59,938 nucleotides of DNA from Firmicutes bacterium UBA3572. Lineage in GTDB: Bacteria > Bacillota > Desulfotomaculia > Desulfotomaculales > Desulforudaceae. The stretch covers positions 1 through 59,938 of the forward strand of contig DFNH01000037.1 in the NCBI GenBank assembly GCA_002375985.1, read 5' to 3'. A program made the translations under genes and the position numbers. This document shows, piece after piece, positions 36,952 to 44,126 of the stretch; position 1 is the stretch's first letter, and the number at the start of each line of letters is the position of its first letter. The notes beneath the pieces are model-generated. The model was not told the origin of the DNA. It saw only the letters and a program-made list of their open reading frames with translations, and searched no databases.

Positions 36952-37029
36952 GTATTCTTTAATGTCGGTCGTTTTTACTTTGCCCCTTTCCGGAAGTTTT
37001 TACGTCGGCGCCGGGTACCCAAAGGCCCG

Positions 37030-37578
37030 CTAAGCAGTTTGCCGTTCGTGCGCCCGGAGCAGTTCTTTCCATCGGTTGATATGCCCGTCTTCATCGGCTT
37101 GATTTTTCTCTATTATTTTGCGCGTGTCGGTGTCCCAGTCTATTGTTCGGAGAAATTCGCCGTAGTGATAAACGGCTTTTGTTTCTACCCAGATGCCGGC
37201 TTTAAGAAGCATTTTTTCGCCCAGCAGCCGGGAAAAAAAACCAAGTTTGAACCCAATGATTCCGTACACCCACCAGAAAAGGCTGGGCTTCCAGCCGTAC
37301 TCAAAAAGTTTGACTTGAAAATCTTGAACATGGGTCATTTCATTGGCCATAGCGGCAATCAGGGTGCGATTTAGTTCGGTGTCTTTGTTGGTGATTTGGA
37401 ATCTATAAAGGTTAGTCGCCATTGTTTCCAGATTGTGCAGGGTGAGCAATCCCTTTTTGATGGCCTTCAATCTTTCCGGTGCGAAATCACGCCCTCTGGT
37501 TCTGATATCCTCAAATCGCAATTCGGGCCTGATAAGGGAAACATCATAACTTGTTTTGACCGGCGTTCCATCGGCCAT
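37030..37578 (-). CDS. ferritin-like (COQ7-type) di-iron protein
   Basis: 182 residues forming a four-helix di-iron carboxylate protein. Ligand motifs are visible in order: a Glu in LHNLETMATNLYR, EMTHVQ (ExxH), a Glu in VETKAVYHYGEF and the last DEDGHINRW (ExxH-like with Asp). The pattern resembles demethoxyubiquinone hydroxylase and rubrerythrin relatives. It lies 23 bases after the flavodiiron gene in the oxygen-defence operon and probably handles iron, O2 or peroxide. Confidence 0.75.
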   Translation of the reverse strand: MADGTPVKTSYDVSLIRPELRFEDIRTRGRDFAPERLKAIKKGLLTLHNLETMATNLYRFQITNKDTELNRTLIAAMANEMTHVQDFQVKLFEYGWKPSLFWWVYGIIGFKLGFFSRLLGEKMLLKAGIWVETKAVYHYGEFLRTIDWDTDTRKIIEKNQADEDGHINRWKELLRAHERQTA

Positions 37579-37601
37579 GCTTTCTCCCTCCTTTGTCCGG
37601 T

Positions 37602-38765
37602 TTATGGGAGTTTTGCCTGCAGGTTGTCCGTTATCTTCTGCAACGTGTTTTGGTCCGGGACGTATTGGACCTTTATTTTGTCCAGCAATTCAAAGCCGCA
37701 GCTCCGCAGTACTTCTTCTACCTGGCTGATGCTCTGGCCTCCCCAACCGTAAGAACCAAAGGCCAAGCCCACTCTCTCTTTTGGCGCCAGTCCTTTTAAA
37801 TAGGTCAGAAAAGAAGACACCGTGGGTAGCATGCCGTTATTCAGGGTCGGGGAGCCCACGCAAATGTACCTGGCGGTCAGCACCTCGGTCATAACGTCCG
37901 AAATATGATTGACGCCCAAAGGCAGCATCCTGGCGCGGATACCTTTGTTTTCGAAGGCGGTCTGAAGGGCCCGGGCTATTTTTGCGGTGGATCCCCACAT
38001 GGAATCCCAGACGATCACAGCGGTTTCGGTCGTCCGGTTGGCCGCCCATTCTCTGTATGCCGCCATTATCTCGGGAATACGGGACCGCCAGATCAAGCCG
38101 TGACTCGGAGCGATAAGTTCTACTTCTAGTCCGGAAACAGCTTGCATTGCCTTTATGACCTGACTGCTGTGAGGCAAAACTATGTTCGCGTAGTATCTTT
38201 TAGCCTCTTCCATAACTATATCCCGCGGAAGTTCATCGTCGAACCGCTCCGCAGAGGCCAAGTGCTGTCCGAAGGCATCACTGGTGAACAGGATTTTTTC
38301 GGCGGACAAATAGCCGACCATATTATCCGGCCAGTGAACCATGGGCGTGTGGATGAACTTAAGGCTTCGCTTGCCGATAGGCAGCACTTCTCCGGACTTG
38401 ACCACTTGGAAAGACCATTTTTGCCCATAGTGGTTTTTGAGGCCGGTTTCCCCTCTGCTTGAAGTAACGATGGTGATGTTTTTCGCGACTTCGGCCAGCC
38501 TGGGAATGCCACCGGAGTGGTCCATTTCCACGTGGCTCGAGACAAGGTAATTTATTTGGGCCGGATCGATGATCTGGGCGATGCGGGCGATCATTTCCTC
38601 GTACAGGTGGTGTTTGACGGTATCGATTAGCGTAATCTTTTCGTCAATGATCAGGTACGCATTGTAGGTTGAGCCCCGGGGCGTCAAATAACCGTGAAAA
38701 TTCCGCAATTCCCAATCAATGGCGCCGACCCAGTAGATGCCCTCTTTCAACTCGATTGGTTGCAT
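37602..38765 (-). CDS. fprA: flavodiiron protein (A-type flavoprotein, O2 reductase)
   Basis: 387 residues: a metallo-beta-lactamase-like di-iron domain (SSHVEMDHSGG, FIHTPMVHWPDNM, TSDAFGQH) followed from about residue 250 by a flavodoxin domain (IVWDSMWGSTAKIA, VGSPTLNNGMLP, GSYGWGG). The enzyme reduces O2 to water, or NO to N2O, with electrons from rubredoxin. The rubredoxin gene ends three bases upstream, which fits this pairing well. Confidence 0.95.
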   Translation of the reverse strand: MQPIELKEGIYWVGAIDWELRNFHGYLTPRGSTYNAYLIIDEKITLIDTVKHHLYEEMIARIAQIIDPAQINYLVSSHVEMDHSGGIPRLAEVAKNITIVTSSRGETGLKNHYGQKWSFQVVKSGEVLPIGKRSLKFIHTPMVHWPDNMVGYLSAEKILFTSDAFGQHLASAERFDDELPRDIVMEEAKRYYANIVLPHSSQVIKAMQAVSGLEVELIAPSHGLIWRSRIPEIMAAYREWAANRTTETAVIVWDSMWGSTAKIARALQTAFENKGIRARMLPLGVNHISDVMTEVLTARYICVGSPTLNNGMLPTVSSFLTYLKGLAPKERVGLAFGSYGWGGQSISQVEEVLRSCGFELLDKIKVQYVPDQNTLQKITDNLQAKLP

Positions 38766-38768
38766 CCT

Positions 38769-38945
38769 TTAGGCCTCCTCGATTACTGGCACAAAGAAAT
38801 CTTTTCCAACCCCGCAGACCGGGCAGGTCCAATCGTCGGGTAGCTTTTCAAAGGGGGTGCCGGGTTCGATGCCGGAAGGGGAGTCTCCAGCATCGGGTTC
38901 GTATACATAACCGCACGCTGTACAGCGGTATTTGTGGTCGGTCAT
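38769..38945 (-). CDS. rub: rubredoxin
   Basis: A 58-residue rubredoxin, MTDHKYRCTACGYVYEP...DWTCPVCGVGKDFF, with the two iron-binding CxxCG loops. It carries single electrons to the flavodiiron protein encoded three bases downstream. A strong AAGGAGG site precedes the ATG. It is too short for many gene finders. Confidence 0.95.
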   Translation of the reverse strand: MTDHKYRCTACGYVYEPDAGDSPSGIEPGTPFEKLPDDWTCPVCGVGKDFFVPVIEEA

Positions 38946-39072
38946 TGTCCAGGCCTCCTTGATTTAATTTATTGATCTGCTGTCCGGTCAGGCCCGGATG
39001 CACCCGGTGCGGCACGTCGCAGGACATGCTGTCGTACCGGACTTCCGGGGCTTGTTTTCCCGGCCGGCACTT

Positions 39073-39486
39073 TTACTTTTTTGTGGTCCACAGGCCATGC
39101 AGGTTGCAATAGGCCCTGACTTTTGCGACCCCCACGTGCTTGTCGGCAACGCCAAAGGCTGCTTCTGGTGCGTCTCCCGGCTTCAAGAACTTACGGAGTA
39201 CCTTGTCGCCGGCGGCCACCTCCACCCACTCGATGTAGTGTTTTTCGGCCATTGGATGGGGAGTGGCGCCGACCGTGACTTTTACGCCGTGGTCCGTTTC
39301 TTCGACCACGGGCCGGTGTTTTTCGCGACCGGATTCCTCGGTTTGTTCCACCAGCAGGTTCATCGGTTGCTTACAGCATACCAGCGCTCTTGCGCCGGTA
39401 TGCAGGACTTCCACGACATTGCCACATATTTCGCACTTGTAGATCTGTAGCAAACCCGTTTTGGTTTGGCACATTTTTTCCGCCAT
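39073..39486 (-). CDS. dfx: desulfoferrodoxin (superoxide reductase)
   Basis: 137 residues starting at MAEKMCQTK behind GGAGGT. Centre I is the desulforedoxin-like Fe(Cys)4 site (YKCEICGNVVEV...LVCCKQPM). Centre II, the active site, has the histidines of HPMAEKHYIEWVEV and the CNLHGLW motif. It reduces superoxide to hydrogen peroxide without forming O2; the peroxide is then a substrate for the peroxiredoxin encoded 17 bases upstream. Confidence 0.95.
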   Translation of the reverse strand: MAEKMCQTKTGLLQIYKCEICGNVVEVLHTGARALVCCKQPMNLLVEQTEESGREKHRPVVEETDHGVKVTVGATPHPMAEKHYIEWVEVAAGDKVLRKFLKPGDAPEAAFGVADKHVGVAKVRAYCNLHGLWTTKK

Positions 39487-39503
39487 TTGTTCAAGACCTC
39501 CGT

Positions 39504-40205
39504 TTATGGTTTCCATTTTTCCCATACTCTTCCAACCAGCGCCGGGCCGGGCTGCAGCGTGGCCTCCCCGGGTTGCCAACCTGAAGGGAGGACTTCACCG
39601 GTATTCCTGGCGTGCTGGAACGCTTTGATCTGGCGGATCAGTTCGTCGGGGCTGCGGCCCACCTCCGGCGTCAATACTTCCATCGCCCGGATCACGAAGT
39701 CGGGGTCGATGATGAACCGACCGCGGATATCCACGCCAGCGGTTTCGTCATACACTCCATAGACGGCGCCGATCTTACCCCCGGCATCTGAAAGCATTGG
39801 AAACGGGACACCGCCGGTCACCATCTTGGAAAGTTCTTGCTCTTGCCAGATCTGGTGCACAAAGCGGCTGTCCGTGCTTATCGCCAGGACCTCGACCCCC
39901 AATTTCCGCAATTCCTCGTAACGGACGGCGACCGCCGCCAGTTCTGTGGGTCAAACGAAGGTGAAGTCCCCGGGATAAAAGCACACCACGATCCAGCGAC
40001 CTTTGTAGTCAGAAAGTTTGACCGACTTGAAACCTACGCCGGCCACAAAAGCGTTCGCCTCAAAATCTGGAGCTTCCCGGCCAACACGCGCCAGCACATC
40101 CTTCGCCTCCTCTGCTAGTGTAGTCGCCGCCGCCGGGGCGGCGGACCCGGGAGTAGGCCCGAGCGGCCCACGTGCAGGTTGAACGCAACCTTCTTGCAAC
40201 GCCAT
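39504..40205 (-). CDS. selenocysteine-containing peroxiredoxin (UGA read as Sec)
   Basis: One open frame interrupted only by a TGA at 39951-39953, exactly at the peroxidatic position: GDFTFV-[TGA]-PTELAAVAVRYEEL. In this AhpC/Prx family the residue is Cys (FTFVCPTE), so Sec at residue 85 is expected. The frame continues perfectly to RVWEKWKP, 233 residues in all. Eleven bases after the TGA the mRNA forms GGCGGC/GCCGUC closed by loop GGUC, like the bacterial SECIS loop of fdhF. The usual resolving cysteine near the C-terminus (VCPAGW) is replaced by VLPSGW, so it acts as a one-Sec enzyme. An Ala/Pro-rich extension of about 35 residues precedes the thioredoxin fold. The ATG follows AAGGAGGT. 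It heads the oxygen-defence operon. Confidence 0.88.
39920..39953 (-). promoter_or_regulatory. candidate bacterial SECIS element
   Basis: On the minus strand, directly after the in-frame TGA, a six-pair stem (one G-U) with apical loop GGUC begins 11 bases downstream. Position and loop match the SelB-binding hairpins of bacterial selenoprotein mRNAs. It lies in coding sequence and keeps the conserved ELAAVA protein segment. Confidence 0.65.
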
Positions 40206-40588
40206 AATCCGACCTCCTTAAATGAAACTGCCCGCCCGCATTTCCGCTTTGGCCGCACCGCATGCTTGCAGCTAACACCTCATTTCAAAGTTGTAATCGA
40301 TTTAATTTCTTAATTTTATATTCTATTCAAAAAAGAAGCAAGTGGAAACAAGAATTTTGCGCACACTTTCTCCTTTCGGGCCATGTGCTATATATAAGAC
40401 GACTTCGCCGGCCGCCCCGACTTTTTCCAGGTCTGGGATGTGCGCGGACAGGAGGATATGGTTCGGCTTCGGCTACGCCCTGTGCCAGTCCGATTTCCAG
40501 GATATCCGGCACCAGGTCAGCCGCCGCCAGCGGTTCGGCCAAAGCGGCGTCGACCAGGTTGGCCTGGCGTCCCTGTTTGAACACATCC
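40206..40588. other. upstream region of the oxygen-defence operon
   Basis: An AT-rich promoter-like island (40270-40350) is followed by GC-rich DNA. A minus-strand open frame (GTG near 40584, FKQGRQANLVDAALAEP...) follows the permease remnant but I recognise no family in it; it is probably part of the decayed zone. Confidence 0.4.
40291..40305 (-). promoter_or_regulatory. possible PerR/Fur box
   Basis: The minus-strand string TTAAATCGATTACAA matches the PerR consensus TTATAATNATTATAA at 10 of 14 specified bases and is partly palindromic. It lies about 86 bases before the peroxiredoxin start, in an AT-rich island that otherwise looks promoter-like. Confidence 0.35.
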
Positions 40589-41143
40589 TTACTCCTGCCT
40601 GATGGCCGTCAGCGGGCTCATCTTGGCCGCCCGCAGCGCCGGGTACAAACCCGACAGCAGGCCGATAACGGTGGCAAAGCCCACGGCGAACAGGGCCAAC
40701 CACAGCGGTACGTAAACCACGGTTACCGGGTCACCGCCGCCCCGGGCCAGAAAAGCATTGGCCACCAGGTTGATCAGTTACGCCCCGCTCCAGCCGACAC
40801 CCAGCCCGATGGTGCCGCCGATAAAACCGATACTGCCGGCTTCCAGCAGAAAAAGTTGCTTGACATCGTTTACCGAGGCGCCGATGACCTTCATGATTCC
40901 GATTTCCCTGGTGCCGCTTTCCACCGGATCGATGCCAGTAAGACTCAGGCGGGTTTGGTAGCGGCCATAGGTTAATTCCACATCGGGCAGCCAAACGGTG
41001 GGCAACACGGCCACCACGCCCTCGATGGCCCGCAGTTCTTCTATTGCCGCTTCATCTAATCACGCCCACCGTGGTCAAACCGGTGCGCACCTTCCTCCGC
41101 CCCAGGTTGGTCCAGGCCAGCCGGAAAAGATCCGTTTTCCGCA
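40589..41143 (-). pseudogene. ABC transporter permease remnant (MacB/FtsX type)
   Basis: Minus-strand fragments of a MacB-like permease: DLFRLAWTNLGRRKVRT and GLTTVGVI (N-terminal), then a stop, then EELRAIEGVVAVLPTVW, a jump from SLTGIDP directly to TREIGIMKVIGASVNDVKQL (a large internal deletion), a TAA stop after GLGVGWSGA, and the last membrane helix GLYPALRAAKMSPLTAI. Multiple stops and the deletion show it is dead. No intact ATPase subunit is present. Confidence 0.8.
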
Positions 41144-41203
41144 CCGAAAATCAACTCCCCAGGCCGAGGAGAGCCAGGAGGAACCGCTTTAACCAGGCCC
41201 AGA

Positions 41204-41305
41204 AACCTTATCTTGGCTGACCCTGCGCTTGCTGACGCCACCCTGGACCGGCTAGTACACAACGCCTACAAACTGGAACTCAGGGGGAGTCTATGTGTAA
41301 ATTAA
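41204..41305 (+). pseudogene. IS21 istB C-terminal remnant
   Basis: LILADPALADATLDRLVHNAYKLELRG (positions 41207-41287; split as ILADPALADATLDRL and VHNAYKLELRG) is the C-terminal signature of IstB, the ATPase helper of IS21 transposition. Only about 33 codons remain. The 250 bases after it hold no recognisable gene and may be the old element's end. Confidence 0.65.
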
Positions 41306-41562
41306 TGGCCAAGCTTGACTGATTCCGTCCACTCGGGTACTATTCCCATAACCAGCGCCGCTACGTTTCGACCACTGGACGAAAACTCCGGAACAGGTGG
41401 ACGAAATCAGCGGAATACGCAGTTTCAGGGTGGTCCGGAAACAACGGCTTCGGTTGCCCCCGAAGACTTCTCAGGAAAGCCTTTACGTTTTTGCCCAGTA
41501 CGTCCCGGTTGTAGCCGCCTTCCAGGGCGCCGAACACGATACCGGGGAGTGAGTTGGCTTTT

Positions 41563-41802
41563 ATGGAAATGGAAAAAAGGAGAGTTTTTACTGTCTTTGT
41601 AGAGTGGGATCCGGAAACCAAGCTTTACGTGGGACTTGTACCGGGAATTCCGGGAGCGCACACCCAGGGAGCTACACTTGACGAACTTCACCAGAACCTG
41701 AAAGAGGTTTTAGAGTTATGCCTTGAGGAACTTAAAGGACGCCAAATGTTGGATAACTTGCCCGTCTTTGTTGGACTGCAACAAATTGAGGTTGCTCTAT
41801 GA
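41563..41802 (+). CDS. hicB: HicB family antitoxin
   Basis: A 79-residue HicB-type protein: FTVFVEWDPETKLYVGLVPG, PGAHTQGATLDELHQNLKE, the partial RNase-H-like fold of type II antitoxins. No C-terminal DNA-binding domain is seen. It overlaps the start of a hicA stub, so the pair is broken and the antitoxin is an orphan. Confidence 0.8.
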   Translation: MEMEKRRVFTVFVEWDPETKLYVGLVPGIPGAHTQGATLDELHQNLKEVLELCLEELKGRQMLDNLPVFVGLQQIEVAL

Positions 41803-41843
41803 CCCGGTTGCCCGCGGTTCTGGGACGAGGCCGGCCTAGCTGA
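41799..41843 (+). pseudogene. hicA: hicA toxin stub
   Basis: The ATG overlaps the hicB stop (ATGA), as in intact hicBA pairs. The translation MTRLPAVLGRGRPS begins like HicA (M-T-x-L-P-x-x-x-G) and then ends; the double-stranded-RNA-binding fold and catalytic His are absent. Confidence 0.6.
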
Positions 41844-41951
41844 CGCCCTGCCCGGCGGTGGTCTCCTTCATCTTCCCGTTAAGTTCGAGGGCAAAGCCGG
41901 CCGTTATCTTGGCGTACTTCTCCGGCTCCGGGAACCGGCGGGTGATGGGTT

Positions 41952-41986
41952 CCGGACGGTGACCATCGTCTCCGTCCGGTTTTTTT
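41952..41986 (+). terminator. terminator after the hicBA remnant
   Basis: Perfect stem CCGGACGG/CCGTCCGG with a 12-base loop is followed by seven T. Confidence 0.7.
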
Positions 41987-42000
41987 ACCAACTGGCCGGC

Positions 42001-42162
42001 TCATTTTCCCGGCCCCGGCCCCTGGGCCGGAAGGCCGGCGGCATAAGTCAAAAACACGATGGCCAGCCAGAGCGCCACCACCGGGACGGCGGCTTTCCAT
42101 AAAAAATAAAAAAACCTGCCTATTGTAGTTATAATGGACTTACCTGAACCTTCCCGTATCAT
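42001..42162 (-). CDS. small single-span membrane protein
   Basis: 53 residues, MIREGSGKSIITTIGRFFYF then LWKAAVPVVALWLAIVFLTY and a Pro/Gly-rich tail. One membrane helix is clear. AAGGGAA lies 10 bases before the ATG. It stops at TGA, but the same frame remains open for 54 more codons (to 41836) with protein-like sequence (PITRRFPEPEKYAKITAG). No family is recognised, so existence as a gene is uncertain. Confidence 0.4.
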   Translation of the reverse strand: MIREGSGKSIITTIGRFFYFLWKAAVPVVALWLAIVFLTYAAGLPAQGPGPGK

Positions 42163-42394
42163 GGTAATCTATTCCCTTGGTCAGAAGGTCATCTACCCAA
42201 ACAAGCCGAATTTCATCCCGAGCGGTTGGGGTCATATCGATTGGTTCCCATGGGCTTCGAGCCTGAGGAAAAGACTGAGACCCCTGCCTCCACGGTTGGA
42301 CAGTCGCAGTTTTTGGCAATGAAGAGCAATTGGGTATGCCCCGTAGCCGCCGAAACCGTAGGGTAGGTCCGCGGATTTGTACGAGTACCTGGCG
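42163..42394. other. unrecognised gap
   Basis: About 230 bases between the small membrane ORF and YbjQ with no convincing gene or repeat. Confidence 0.35.
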
Positions 42395-42712
42395 CTAGTC
42401 TTCGACGATTACGGCCGTGCCGTAGACCATGATTTCGGCGGCGGCGGTTGCCACCTGGGCGGTGACGAACCGGACTTCGATGATCGCGTTCGCCCCCATT
42501 TGTTCAGCTTCGGTGATCATCCGTTTGAGCGCGTCCCGGCGGGACATCGCCATCAATTCGGTGTACTCCTTGATTTCGCCGCCGACGATGTTCTTTAAAC
42601 CAGCCAGCACGTCGCGGCCGATGTTCCGGCTGCGGACAATGTTCCCGCTGACCAATCCCAGGGTGCGCACCACTCGTTTACCGGGCACCTCACCGGTTGT
42701 GGTTATGATCAT
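42395..42712 (-). CDS. YbjQ / UPF0145 family protein
   Basis: 105 residues with the family pattern: MIITTTGEVPGKRVVRTLGL, VSGNIVRSRNIGRDVLAGLK, ANAIIEVRF. These form pentameric or decameric beta-barrels whose function is unknown; a heavy-metal-binding role has been suggested. The start follows AAAGGAGATGTAAGG. Confidence 0.88.
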   Translation of the reverse strand: MIITTTGEVPGKRVVRTLGLVSGNIVRSRNIGRDVLAGLKNIVGGEIKEYTELMAMSRRDALKRMITEAEQMGANAIIEVRFVTAQVATAAAEIMVYGTAVIVED

Positions 42713-42994
42713 CCTTACATCTCCTTTGCGTTTTTAATTCAGGCGGCGGACCCGCCCAGAATCAGGAAACCCGATGCACTCGCAAGACAAGGAGGGACCT
42801 CACGGCCAGCTCTCCCAGAAAGTAGAATGGGTATGACAGTCTTTGACTACTTGCTGGTATTAATTATAACACACTATATGGCTGTTGGTTGAACATGTTA
42901 TTTATTTGGACGTTAGACGCCCAGAAAGCCCCGGGTGGTTTTGGGGCTTTAAAACCGCGTTCGGCAGGAAAATATACACCATAGCTATAGTGGG

Positions 42995-43023
42995 TTGTTT
43001 TTGGCGGGCCTACAGGATATACT
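42995..43023 (+). promoter_or_regulatory. ctsR operon promoter
   Basis: TTGTTT (42995-43000) and TATACT (43018-43023) with a 17-base spacer. The CtsR operator begins three bases after the -10 box, so bound repressor would block initiation. Confidence 0.7.
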
Positions 43024-43025
43024 AT

Positions 43026-43048
43026 AGTCAAAGTAAGTCAAAGTCAAA
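43026..43048 (+). promoter_or_regulatory. CtsR operator
   Basis: Tandem heptads AGTCAAA-GTA-AGTCAAA match the CtsR consensus RGTCAAANANRGTCAAA except within the spacer, and a third GTCAAA follows directly. It overlaps the transcription start of the ctsR operon, showing autoregulation. Confidence 0.88.
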
Positions 43049-43063
43049 ACCGGAGGGTTGACG

Positions 43064-43570
43064 ATGCCGACCCTGACCGACTATATCGCCGAATATCTTA
43101 AAAAGCGCCTTGCCGAGAGCCCGGACGGCCGCATTCAAGTTCAGCGCGGCGATCTGGCAGCGCGTTTTCGGTGTACGCCATCACAGGTGACCTATGTGCT
43201 GGCGACCAGGTTCGACGTGCGGGCCGGTTTTTTGGTGGAGAGTCGGCGCGGCGGCGGCGGTTTCATCCGCATTGTAAAGCTTTCCCTGCCCGAATCTGCG
43301 GGCTTGGTCGGAGAGCTCTACCGGCACATCGGGTCACAAATCGGTAGCCGTGAAGCGCGCGAAATGGTTCAGCGCCTGCGTAGGGAAGGCTTGATCACCG
43401 AGCGGGAGGCACGGCTTATTCTCGGCGTTGTAGATAACCGTGCCTTGCGTAGGGTGGACGCTTCCTGGCGTAAGGCGGTACGGGCCGATATTTTAAAACA
43501 CATGCTGGGCGTCTTGCTGATGGAGCATGATGCCTGCCGGAAGGCGGGCAACGGTCGCGCCACAGATTAG
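43064..43570 (+). CDS. ctsR: CtsR, class III heat-shock repressor
   Basis: 168 residues: DNA-binding part IQVQRGDLAARFRCTPSQVT and TRFDVRAGFLVESRRGGGGF (with the glycine-rich wing), then the C-terminal helical dimer domain. It represses clp and mcs genes and is inactivated on heat stress, with McsB involved. ATG follows GGAGGG; TTG six bases earlier is less likely. First gene of the ctsR-mcsA-mcsB-clpC operon. Confidence 0.96.
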   Translation: MPTLTDYIAEYLKKRLAESPDGRIQVQRGDLAARFRCTPSQVTYVLATRFDVRAGFLVESRRGGGGFIRIVKLSLPESAGLVGELYRHIGSQIGSREAREMVQRLRREGLITEREARLILGVVDNRALRRVDASWRKAVRADILKHMLGVLLMEHDACRKAGNGRATD

Positions 43571-43595
43571 CGGCGCTGAAGGAGGTTTTCAAATT

Positions 43596-44111
43596 ATGCT
43601 TTGTGAACGCTGCAAGCAGCGTCCGGCCTCGGTACACTATACCGAGGTGGTGAACAACCGAACCACCCACATGCACCTGTGCGAGGTCTGTGCCTGGGAG
43701 GCTCAAAAAGCTTTTGGTATGGGCACCCCGCTCAACCTGCACAGTTTTCTGGTGGGCTTGATGAGCCCGGTGATTGGCGCCCAGGAGTCCGGGAAGGATG
43801 CCGGTACGGACCGGGGACTTTCGTGCACGACTTGCGGCTTAGCCGAAGAGGCGTTTGTCAAACAGGGTCTTTTAGGTTGCGCCGATTGCTACCGGCATTT
43901 TGGTGAACGGCTGGAGCCGCTCTTGCGGCGGATTCACGGTTCCACACGGCATACCGGGAAGGTTCCCCAGCGTTCCCGGCAAAAATACCGGTTGGTGCAG
44001 GAAGTCGAGCGGCTTAAGGCCGAACTTAGTGCCGCCGTGGAGCGGGAGGAGTTTGAGCGGGCTGCCGAACTGCGGGACGAGATCAAAAAACTGGAGCAGG
44101 GATTGACTTGA
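43596..44111 (+). CDS. mcsA: McsA, zinc-finger activator of McsB
   Basis: 171 residues starting MLCERCKQRPA after AAGGAGG. Four CxxC pairs (CERC, CEVC, CTTC, CADC) bind zinc, and a UVR motif (EREEFERAAELRDEIKKLEQ) lies at the end. It stimulates the arginine kinase McsB. Confidence 0.95.
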   Translation: MLCERCKQRPASVHYTEVVNNRTTHMHLCEVCAWEAQKAFGMGTPLNLHSFLVGLMSPVIGAQESGKDAGTDRGLSCTTCGLAEEAFVKQGLLGCADCYRHFGERLEPLLRRIHGSTRHTGKVPQRSRQKYRLVQEVERLKAELSAAVEREEFERAAELRDEIKKLEQGLT

Positions 44112-44126
44112 GAGGGATGGGTGGCA

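Larger units (their letters stand above)
42713..43063. other. spacer between ybjQ and the ctsR operon
   Basis: About 350 bases. It holds a bidirectional-looking hairpin (AAAGCCCC/GGGGCTTT, 42925-42950), an AT-rich piece that may serve as the ybjQ promoter, and the ctsR promoter/operator. No gene seen. Confidence 0.55.

Noticed and set aside
39504..40205. Peroxiredoxin broken by a nonsense mutation
   Set aside because: The stop is specifically TGA at the catalytic Cys position, the rest of the frame is undamaged, and a SECIS-like hairpin follows. Random decay would rarely give this combination.
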